Source: Candidatus Sphingobacterium stercoripullorum
GTDB lineage: Bacteria > Bacteroidota > Bacteroidia > Sphingobacteriales > Sphingobacteriaceae
Direction of reading: 5' to 3'
Length of the DNA stretch: 8,919 nucleotides
Assembly: GCA_019114715.1 (NCBI GenBank)
Contig: DXEZ01000346.1
Location: 1-8,919, forward strand
The notes under the pieces are model-generated. The model saw nothing but the letters and a program-made list of their open reading frames with translations. It searched no databases and was not told the DNA's origin. How positions within the stretch are numbered: the first letter of the stretch is position 1; every line of letters starts with the position of its first letter. The translations under genes and the position numbers were made by a program. Positions 1-5,095 of this stretch are shown here, piece by piece.

Positions 1-387
1 GACTATAAATTTACCAATTTCATCCCTAAGATGGTTAATTGCCTGGGTACGTGTCAACCCTGCTAACTTAACTTTCCCAAGCTTCGGGAAGTCCACCTCT
101 CCATTGTCATCTATGGTATAGGTTGGCATGTATGGATTTGTTGTTGTTATAGTCCCTGATCCTTGGTATGGACTGATTGGGTTGAAAGGCGCTGCGGCAC
201 GTACGTCTGCAGCTGTTACGGAGATTGTCAATATATCTCCCGCTTGTAGCTTGGGTGCATTGGTTTCGTAAAACGTACGCAACTCGGTAGAATCGGGTTG
301 CAGGTAAATCATGTCTTTGCGACTTGCACAATTGCTAAATAAAAATAAATAGACTAGTAATACTACGCCAAGAAAATATTTACTCAT
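1..387 (-). CDS. Wza-like polysaccharide export outer-membrane lipoprotein, partial (C-terminus beyond left edge)
   Basis: The reading frame opens at ATG 387-385 and stays open for 129 codons to the window edge, so the C-terminal part is missing. The N-terminus is a lipoprotein signal: a short hydrophobic stretch (residues 5-18), then LFSNC with the lipidated Cys at 20; Asn at -1 is unusual. Next comes CASRKDMIYLQ, the typical start of Bacteroidota Wza-like proteins. Residues about 27-129 match the Poly_export domain: LQAGDILTISV (47-57), then YTIDDNGEVDFPKLGKV (90-106) and the LAGLTRTQA stretch that leads into the SLBB part. Family members form the outer-membrane channel for capsule or exopolysaccharide. 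It lies downstream of the PHP phosphatase on the same strand; a Wzc-type tyrosine kinase would be expected beyond the edge (inference). No Shine-Dalgarno sequence is seen, and a possible -7 element TATTTTTG lies at 469-462. Confidence 0.88.
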   Translation of the reverse strand, partial: MSKYFLGVVLLVYLFLFSNCASRKDMIYLQPDSTELRTFYETNAPKLQAGDILTISVTAADVRAAAPFNPISPYQGSGTITTTNPYMPTYTIDDNGEVDFPKLGKVKLAGLTRTQAINHLRDEIGKFIV

Positions 388-470
388 GTTATTTATAAAG
401 TTTTTGAATCCCCCCAAGCCTAAACCCTTCCATGTTTTCCTACTGCACGACCCTTGGCCAACAAAAATAG

Positions 471-528
471 AAAAAAAACCCTATTGATTTAACTGTTAAA
501 GAAATTTTAACAAAATAAAGGGTGTTTT
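471..528 (-). terminator. Candidate intrinsic terminator after the PHP phosphatase gene
   Basis: Read on the minus strand, ACCCT (523-519) can pair with AGGGT (482-478), followed at once by a run of eight T (478-471). Inside the large loop is a perfect AT-rich hairpin, GTTAAA/TTTAAC (495-500 with 506-511, 5-nt loop). It sits 30 nt past the phosphatase stop codon. The G/C stem is only five pairs and the loop is long, so termination may be partial and the Wza-like gene could still be read through. Confidence 0.4.
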
Positions 529-557
529 CTATTGATTAAATCAAACACAATGGCTTT

Positions 558-1340
558 TTACACAGCATAAAGCTTGCCATGCTTTCTTCCTTCTTTTAAG
601 TCTAAGTTTTTAATAGGGTTGTTCTTCAATAATTCTCGAGTATCGTACTTTTGAACTAAATGAGAAAGTGCGTTCAAGTGCTTTAAATGATGTAGGTCGG
701 TTCCAACATAGTCGTACATTCCCGATTTAATCAAGCTTAAGGCTACCACTTTAACAGCCTCACCATAATAACGCGTGATGGATAAAAGATTGAGCTGAAA
801 TTGACATCCAGCATTTTTCAACATTTGATAAACCTTAAAATCTTGGTGGTAATAATTGTAACGTTCTGGATGTGCCAAAATAGGCTGTATTCCTTTTTCA
901 AGTAATTGATGAACAATAGTGAAAATGGACTGTGACTCTTGCAGGTAGGACATTTCTATAAGTGCATGATTGTTTGGCAATAAACAAAGCTGATCTTTTT
1001 GGATAAACTCTTCAAGTCCATCATCAATCATATACTCTGCAGAAAATCCAAGTTCAAACTCAATCTCTTGTTTTTCAATTTCTTTTTTTAGCAGATTATA
1101 GGCATCTATTATTGTATCTGGGGTGTTCTGGTGTACTCCTTGCATGACATGAGGAGTAGCTATCGCGTGATGAATCCCTAAGCTTTTTAAGCCTTGAATT
1201 AATTCAATAGACTTCTCTACCGAATCACTTCCGTCATCAATTCCAGGTAGCAAGTGGTTATGGATATCCATTCCAACCCAATCGAGACTATTATAATGCT
1301 TTTGTTTATTTCTTTTAAAAAGTTTTTGCCAAATACTCAT
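558..1340 (-). CDS. CpsB/CapC (YwqE)-type PHP-family protein-tyrosine phosphatase of capsule biosynthesis
   Basis: A 260-residue protein of usual length for metal-dependent PHP-fold phosphatases that dephosphorylate the C-terminal tyrosine cluster of BY-kinases (Wzc/CpsD) and so control capsule or exopolysaccharide chain length. The metal-binding motifs are present in order: DIHNHLLPGIDDG (25-37), ATPH (61-64), AEY (101-103), HPERY (157-161) and GTDLHH (213-218). No signal peptide is seen, so it is cytoplasmic. The first 20 residues are basic (LFKRNKQKH). The ATG at 1340-1338 is the first Met of the frame and directly precedes the conserved region. It lies on the same strand as the Wza-like exporter, the usual gene neighbourhood of this family in Bacteroidota. 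A promoter candidate lies about 110 nt upstream. Family call is firm; the substrate kinase is not in the window. Confidence 0.93.
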   Translation of the reverse strand: MSIWQKLFKRNKQKHYNSLDWVGMDIHNHLLPGIDDGSDSVEKSIELIQGLKSLGIHHAIATPHVMQGVHQNTPDTIIDAYNLLKKEIEKQEIEFELGFSAEYMIDDGLEEFIQKDQLCLLPNNHALIEMSYLQESQSIFTIVHQLLEKGIQPILAHPERYNYYHQDFKVYQMLKNAGCQFQLNLLSITRYYGEAVKVVALSLIKSGMYDYVGTDLHHLKHLNALSHLVQKYDTRELLKNNPIKNLDLKEGRKHGKLYAV

Positions 1341-1641
1341 TCCCTGACCTTAAAAGTTTAACCATTTCCAAGAACAGGTACACCCTAATAAACCTTTAAT
1401 TTGCAAAATCATTATTACTTTTTGATTCCGAGCAAATTACTTACTACAAAACTACCTATTCCTATTATTCCAAAAATCAAAATAAAATTCTACCACTTTA
1501 TGCATATGGAATTCTCTAGTGCATAGCGCAATAAGCCTGCCAAAACACATTCAGAAACATTCAATATTCAATAGAGTAGCGTATCTACACCATAATAAAC
1601 GATATATGCGGAGCATTCGCTACAGTCAAGTCCTCTATTCT
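1341..1641. other. Non-coding stretch between the PHP phosphatase and the GHL10 lipoprotein terminator
   Basis: I find no reading frame with protein-like content here on either strand; all frames break quickly. It holds the 5' leader and a candidate promoter of the phosphatase gene (1447-1480, minus). A spaced inverted repeat GTAGCG/CGCTAC (1576-1581 and 1618-1623, 36-nt gap) is present but too weak to name. Confidence 0.6.
1447..1480 (-). promoter_or_regulatory. Candidate Bacteroidota-type promoter of the PHP phosphatase gene
   Basis: On the minus strand, TAGTTTTG (1454-1447) is a perfect match to the Bacteroidota -7 consensus TAnnTTTG. Upstream is TTTTTG (ending at 1471, 16-nt gap) and a second TTG at 1480-1478 (23-nt gap); both are at the edge of the usual -33 spacing. 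Transcription would start near 1440, leaving a leader of about 100 nt. Confidence 0.4.
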
Positions 1642-1684
1642 AAAAAAAGAACGCCCAATTCATATTTAATGATGGACGCTCTTT
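1642..1684 (-). terminator. Intrinsic terminator of the GHL10 lipoprotein gene
   Basis: On the minus strand, AAAGAGCGTCC (1684-1674) pairs with GGGCGTTCTTT (1656-1646) over 11 positions, two of them G-U, with a 17-nt loop. The stem runs into seven T (1648-1642). It starts 26 nt past the stop codon of the gene at 1711-3384, the expected position. Confidence 0.75.
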
Positions 1685-1710
1685 AGGTAAATTGAAATAT
1701 TTCACAGAAC

Positions 1711-3384
1711 TTATTTACTTATAAGCGCTCCATCGTAGCCGCTTTCATTACTGAGCCTATCAACTGCAGTAATTGCAACGGCTTCCAATTTCTCACCGTC
1801 TTTAACCCTAGGAAGCTCCTTAAAAGAAGTGTTGGCATTTAAAATTTCGTAATACCAAATACCATCGTATTTATAATACAACACCCATTTAAAAACCTGA
1901 TCAGGCTCTTTGTGCAACCACTTTAAATAGACAGTTCCATTCTCTTTGGTAGTCAATAAAGTAGGTGCTAGCAAAGTGTGTGTGTTAAGCCAAGGAGTGC
2001 TAGGCGCTAATGCATCAACCTGATAAGCTTGCCTAACTGCACTGGCCACCTGCGGATTTTTCGTAAGCCCAGCAATACTCCAGTGTATGGCTCCTACACT
2101 GTTAGGAATAATCTTCCTAGTTTCTTGGATTTGCCGTGAAATTTCACCCGCACGATCCGCGCTCCGTACTCCCACAGTATTTAACCCCGGCCACAAATGT
2201 CTTTTATGGGTGTTTTCCGACTCCCACCACGACAATAAAGCCGTGAAGCTTTGTTTAGTAGGCTCAATGGGCCAATACAATTGCGGCGCAAAATAATCTA
2301 TCCAGCCCTTATTCAACCAGAGTTTTGCGTCTGCATAAAGCTCGTCGTACTGAGAGGACCCTGTGATCCCTGCTGGATAACCTGGCTTCCAAATTCCAAA
2401 CGGACTCAGACCAAACTTAACATGCTTTTTTTCTCGCTTAATTTCTCCGTAAATCCTTTCAATAAATTTGTTAACACTTTCACGCCTCCAATCTGCCCGA
2501 CTTAGTTTCCCTCCACCATCAGTATATTGCTTCCAGGTTTTATAATCGGGAAAGTCTGCTCCTCCGTTATAGGAAGCATAGGGGTAAAAATAATCGTCAA
2601 AATGCACCCCATCAATATCATATCTTCTAACAATATCCAAAACAACTTTTGAAGCGTGATCTTGCGTTCTGGAATCTGCAGGGTCAAACCAATACATTCC
2701 ATTTTTAAGTCTATGAATGAATTCCGGATGTTTACGGACAATAGAGGCCTGCTCCACACTTCCTGCAGAGCTATGATGCGCACGGTAAGGGTTCAACCAC
2801 ACGTGAAGCTCTAACCCTCTTTTATGTGCTTCTTCGACCCAAAACTTCAAGGGATCATAATAGGGACTTGGCCTTCTACCTGTTTGCCCGGTTAAAAAAT
2901 AAGACCAAGGCTCCAAATTACTTTCATATAACGCATCTGCTGAGGGTCTTACTTGAAATATAACTGCATTAAAATTACTCTCTTTTAAAAAGTCTAAAAG
3001 CGCAATAGCCTCTGCCTTTTGCTGAACAGTAGATAAATCTCTACGTGAGGGCCAGTTGATGTTTGCTACTGTAGCAACCCACGCGGCCCTAAACTCTCTA
3101 TTCACTTTAGGAAGATCATCAAAAACTGGTTTTTGTGGCTCTACAGCTTCCTTTGCAGTTTTTTTATTTTCCTCTGAAGCCTCCTCTGGCTTTTGTTGTA
3201 CAACATTGGTGTCAACCCTAGACATTTTCGATGGGTTCACCTCTTTATTTGGCGTAACGCCCACTTCTGATGGGGCTTTTAAAACATTCGTTTTCTTTTG
3301 TTTAGTGGAAGAACAAGCACTAAACAGCAAAAACACAAGGAGCACAAATGGCCACCAATTGAATTTTAGATGATCTTTCTTCAT
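1711..3384 (-). CDS. GHL10-family glycosyl hydrolase lipoprotein (DigH/YddW-like)
   Basis: A 557-residue lipoprotein. Residues 1-24 form a lipoprotein signal ending LFSAC (Cys24 lipidated). Residues 25-95 are a Lys/Glu/Pro-rich tether. Residues about 97-450 are the glycosyl-hydrolase-like GHL10 (DUF187) barrel: FRAAWVATVANINWPS (98-113), FQVRPSADALY (143-153), EEAHKRGLELHVWLNPYR (184-201), DGVHFDDYFYPY (258-269), FGLSPFGIWK (324-333) and YFAPQLYWP (364-372). Residues about 470-557 look like an FN3-type beta domain. The barrel resembles E. coli DigH/YddW, which cleaves denuded peptidoglycan glycan strands at the septum; whether this protein shares that substrate is inference. The frame extends to an earlier ATG at 3438, but the start at 3384 is preferred: it begins a clean signal peptide, and a promoter-like element (3417-3424) lies inside the longer version. 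Divergent from the small membrane protein/ridA unit. Confidence 0.9.
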   Translation of the reverse strand: MKKDHLKFNWWPFVLLVFLLFSACSSTKQKKTNVLKAPSEVGVTPNKEVNPSKMSRVDTNVVQQKPEEASEENKKTAKEAVEPQKPVFDDLPKVNREFRAAWVATVANINWPSRRDLSTVQQKAEAIALLDFLKESNFNAVIFQVRPSADALYESNLEPWSYFLTGQTGRRPSPYYDPLKFWVEEAHKRGLELHVWLNPYRAHHSSAGSVEQASIVRKHPEFIHRLKNGMYWFDPADSRTQDHASKVVLDIVRRYDIDGVHFDDYFYPYASYNGGADFPDYKTWKQYTDGGGKLSRADWRRESVNKFIERIYGEIKREKKHVKFGLSPFGIWKPGYPAGITGSSQYDELYADAKLWLNKGWIDYFAPQLYWPIEPTKQSFTALLSWWESENTHKRHLWPGLNTVGVRSADRAGEISRQIQETRKIIPNSVGAIHWSIAGLTKNPQVASAVRQAYQVDALAPSTPWLNTHTLLAPTLLTTKENGTVYLKWLHKEPDQVFKWVLYYKYDGIWYYEILNANTSFKELPRVKDGEKLEAVAITAVDRLSNESGYDGALISK

Positions 3385-3416
3385 AGCGTATAAAGGTAAC
3401 TCTTTCAAATGATTTG

Positions 3417-3448
3417 CAAAAGTAACACATCGCCTCAAAACAAAAAAG
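3417..3448 (-). promoter_or_regulatory. Candidate promoter of the GHL10 lipoprotein gene
   Basis: On the minus strand TACTTTTG (3424-3417) matches TAnnTTTG perfectly; TTTTTTG ends at 3441, 16 nt upstream. The predicted transcript start near 3410 gives a leader of about 25 nt to the ATG at 3384 and argues against the longer start at 3438. Confidence 0.45.
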
Positions 3449-3457
3449 TGTATTGAG

Positions 3458-3488
3458 TTTGAAATAATTTACCAAGGTCGTATATTCG
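3458..3488 (+). promoter_or_regulatory. Candidate promoter of the small membrane protein/ridA unit
   Basis: TTTG (3458-3461) is followed after 19 nt by TATATTCG (3481-3488), one mismatch from TAnnTTTG, at the normal Bacteroidota spacing. It sits only 3 nt before the ATG at 3492, so a transcript from it would be nearly leaderless for the small ORF. The alternative is a promoter further upstream that I cannot identify. Confidence 0.3.
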
Positions 3489-3491
3489 TAC

Positions 3492-3608
3492 ATGAGTAAT
3501 CCTAAAAATAAAAAGCCTAGATCTATTTATAGCAAGGTGATGTACATCATGTTCTATATGGCTGTGAGTTTATTTATTATAGGTATTTTATTAAAAATCA
3601 TTTTATAA
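3492..3608 (+). CDS. Small single-pass membrane protein, 38 residues, unknown function
   Basis: ATG 3492 opens a 38-codon frame ending TAA 3606-3608. The N-terminus is strongly basic (NPKNKKPRSIYSK, residues 3-15). Residues 17-38 are almost continuously hydrophobic (IMFYMAVSLFIIGILLKI, 19-36) and end the protein. This is the layout of a single transmembrane helix with the N-terminus inside. There is no signal-peptidase site, so it should stay in the inner membrane. The stop is 3 nt before the ATG of ridA and in the same frame, so translational coupling or termination-reinitiation is likely. An AAGG at 3474-3477 is a poor, distant ribosome-binding site. I recognise no named family. The basic-then-hydrophobic composition and tight spacing support a real gene, but it could be a leader peptide. 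Confidence 0.6.
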   Translation: MSNPKNKKPRSIYSKVMYIMFYMAVSLFIIGILLKIIL

Positions 3609-3611
3609 ATC

Positions 3612-4007
3612 ATGTCTAGCGAAAAAATAATTATAAACACTTCTAAAGCTCCTGAAGCGATAGGCCCCTACAATCAAGCTATTTTAGCAGGAGGCTTTCT
3701 ATATATATCGGGGCAAATCCCATTAGATCCACAAACCATGAAGCTTGTTAGCGAGGATGTAAAAGATCAAACCCATCAGGTTTTCAAAAACTTAAAAAGT
3801 ATTTTAGAAAAAGCAGATTATAGCTGGGAGGATGTGGTAAAAGCGTCTGTCTTTATAAAAAACATGGATGATTTTGGATCTATCAACGAAGTTTACTCGG
3901 AATATTTCACGAAAAACCAACCAGCCAGAGAGTGCGTAGAGGTTGCTCGCCTTCCCAAGGATGTTCAAGTTGAAATATCGCTAATCGCTTGGAAGGATAG
4001 AAAATAA
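3612..4007 (+). CDS. ridA: RidA, 2-iminobutanoate/2-iminopropanoate deaminase
   Basis: A 131-residue protein, full length for RidA (formerly YjgF/YER057c/UK114). The family hydrolyses reactive enamine/imine products of PLP enzymes such as threonine dehydratase to 2-ketoacids and ammonia, as a trimer in the cytosol. Visible landmarks are EAIGPYNQA (15-23), GGFLYISGQIPLDP (27-40), the helix NLKSILEKA (60-68), and PARECVEVARLPKDVQVEI (104-122), which holds the invariant substrate-carboxylate Arg106, Cys108 and catalytic Glu121. Glu107 replaces the Ser common at that place in many RidA proteins. It starts 3 nt after the small membrane protein and in frame with it. No Shine-Dalgarno is seen, consistent with coupling. 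The next gene on this strand begins 230 nt on, after a hairpin, so ridA probably ends its unit. Confidence 0.95.
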   Translation: MSSEKIIINTSKAPEAIGPYNQAILAGGFLYISGQIPLDPQTMKLVSEDVKDQTHQVFKNLKSILEKADYSWEDVVKASVFIKNMDDFGSINEVYSEYFTKNQPARECVEVARLPKDVQVEISLIAWKDRK

Positions 4008-4035
4008 CAATTTACTCTTTCGTTAATAACACGCA

Positions 4036-4058
4036 GCGGTAGTTGTTTTAATTACCGC
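4036..4058 (+). terminator. Hairpin after ridA, possible weak terminator
   Basis: GCGGTAGTT (4036-4044) pairs with AATTACCGC (4050-4058) through nine positions including one G-U, with a 5-nt loop. It starts 28 nt past the ridA stop. No T-run follows, so it may slow or stabilise the 3' end rather than terminate alone. It is bracketed by direct copies of CGTTAATA at 4021-4028 and 4058-4065. Confidence 0.35.
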
Positions 4059-4070
4059 GTTAATATAGCC

Positions 4071-4117
4071 CTCAAACGTTTTCGTAAAAACCGCAACCGT
4101 TTGCGTTTAATGCAAAC
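4071..4117. promoter_or_regulatory. Cluster of LacI-family-like operator palindromes upstream of the 3-keto-glycoside operon
   Basis: The best site, centred between 4098 and 4099, is CCGCAACCGTTTGCGT, with 8 of 10 symmetric pairs over 4089-4108. It has the central CG step and GCAA/TTTGC arms typical of LacI/PurR-family operators. A second site, CTCAAACGTTTTCG (4071-4084), has the perfect core AAACGTTT. A third half-site, GCAAAC (4112-4117), forms a perfect inverted repeat with GTTTGC (4099-4104) across 7 nt. The sites lie about 120-165 nt before the first operon gene. No LacI-family gene is in the window, so the regulator would be encoded elsewhere (inference). The stretch 4118-4237 shows no clear TAnnTTTG promoter. 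Confidence 0.5.
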
Positions 4118-4237
4118 CCCAATTTCAGTTTAATATTTCATATATTGTTTTCTAGACTAGCATAAGATTTATTAACACAATAAACCTTATTATTTATCAA
4201 AAAACATTTTCCATTTGGAGATTAACAAACTTACCCA

Positions 4238-5083
4238 ATGAACACTAGAAGAAAGTTTTTAAAATCAGGTGTAATTGCAGGAATTGCAGGCTTAACGCTG
4301 CCAAAGTTTTCCAGGGCAGACTTGAAAAGTAATAATACCCGTGAACTTAAGTTAGGCATTGCGGGCTATAGCTTTGTAAACTTTAACCTCCCAGACTCAT
4401 TAGCAATGATGCAGAGGATGAATGTGCGTTACCTGTGCATTAAAGACTTTCATTTACCTTTAGATAGCGACCAAAGCACCATTCAAAGCTTCCATCATAC
4501 GTTACAGAAGTCCAACGTAAAAGGCTACGCTGTAGGTCCTATTTATATGAAAACTGAACAGGAAGTAAGCCAGGCTTTTGAATATGCAAAGCGAGTAGGC
4601 GTTGACTTGATAATCGGTATCCCAAGCCCAGAATCTTTGGAATATGTAGATCAACACATCAAAAAATATAACATCCGATATGCAATTCATAATCACGGTC
4701 CCGAAGACAAGTTGTATCCAAATGCATCTACGATTTATAAACACATCAAATCATTTGATGAAAGAATGGGAATGTGTTTCGACATGGGCCATAACATGCG
4801 TGATGGAGAAGATCCAATTCGAGATTTAGAAAGGTATAAACACAGGATATTTGACATCCACCTAAAAAATGTCACCTCTGCTTCTGCAGAAGGGACAACC
4901 TGCGAACTAGGCAGAGGTATCATCGACATCCCCCTGTTCGTCAGAACATTAGACAAAATTAAATATAACGGAGTATGCAGCCTCGAGTTTGAAAAAGACA
5001 TGAAAGACCCATTAGCTGGACTGGCTGAAAGCAAAGGCTACTTCCAAGGAGTTTGTAACACGCTCAACCTAAAGGTTGATTAA
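4238..5083 (+). CDS. Tat-exported sugar isomerase/epimerase-like TIM-barrel protein
   Basis: 281 residues. The N-terminus is a Tat signal: TRRKFLKSG (3-11), a mildly hydrophobic stretch, and export cleavage likely near residue 27 (SRA-D). The rest is an AP-endonuclease-2/xylose-isomerase-like TIM barrel: KLGIAGYSF (38-46), YAIHNHGPED (148-157), CFDMGHNMRDGEDP (180-193), RIFDIHLKNV (203-212), ELGRGIIDI (223-231) and SLEFEKD (248-254). The presumed divalent-metal ligands His151/His153, Asp182, His208 and Glu250 or Glu252 are all kept. Relatives include IolE-type enzymes and YcjR, a 3-keto-sugar 4-epimerase. Given the downstream DUF1080 and Gfo/Idh/MocA genes it probably isomerises or epimerises a keto-sugar in the periplasm; the exact reaction is inference. 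First gene of a three-gene operon; the stop is 12 nt before the next ATG. Confidence 0.88.
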   Translation: MNTRRKFLKSGVIAGIAGLTLPKFSRADLKSNNTRELKLGIAGYSFVNFNLPDSLAMMQRMNVRYLCIKDFHLPLDSDQSTIQSFHHTLQKSNVKGYAVGPIYMKTEQEVSQAFEYAKRVGVDLIIGIPSPESLEYVDQHIKKYNIRYAIHNHGPEDKLYPNASTIYKHIKSFDERMGMCFDMGHNMRDGEDPIRDLERYKHRIFDIHLKNVTSASAEGTTCELGRGIIDIPLFVRTLDKIKYNGVCSLEFEKDMKDPLAGLAESKGYFQGVCNTLNLKVD

Positions 5084-5084
5084 T

Positions 5085-5088
5085 GGAG
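5085..5088 (+). promoter_or_regulatory. Shine-Dalgarno-like GGAG before the DUF1080 gene
   Basis: GGAG lies 7 nt before ATG 5096, inside the 12-nt gap after the preceding stop. It is the only well-placed Shine-Dalgarno in the window and fixes the start of the lipoprotein gene. Confidence 0.55.
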
Positions 5089-5095
5089 AACGCCC

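Noticed and set aside
107..331. 74-codon minus-strand open frame
   Set aside because: It overlaps, in another frame, the Wza-like lipoprotein frame that runs from 387 to the edge and has clear family motifs.
462..469. TATTTTTG on the minus strand as promoter of the Wza-like gene
   Set aside because: It fits the -7 consensus but no TTG lies at a usable distance upstream, so it is mentioned only in the gene entry.
1576..1623. Inverted repeat GTAGCG/CGCTAC with a 36-nt gap
   Set aside because: Six base pairs across a long loop is expected by chance and nothing around it supports a role.
3056..3373. 105-codon plus-strand frame opposite the GHL10 gene
   Set aside because: It is antisense to the signal/tether coding region, has low-complexity content mirroring it and no family features.
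3385..3438. Longer N-terminus of the GHL10 lipoprotein starting at 3438
   Set aside because: It would put 18 non-signal residues before a clean lipoprotein signal and would include the best promoter element within the coding region.
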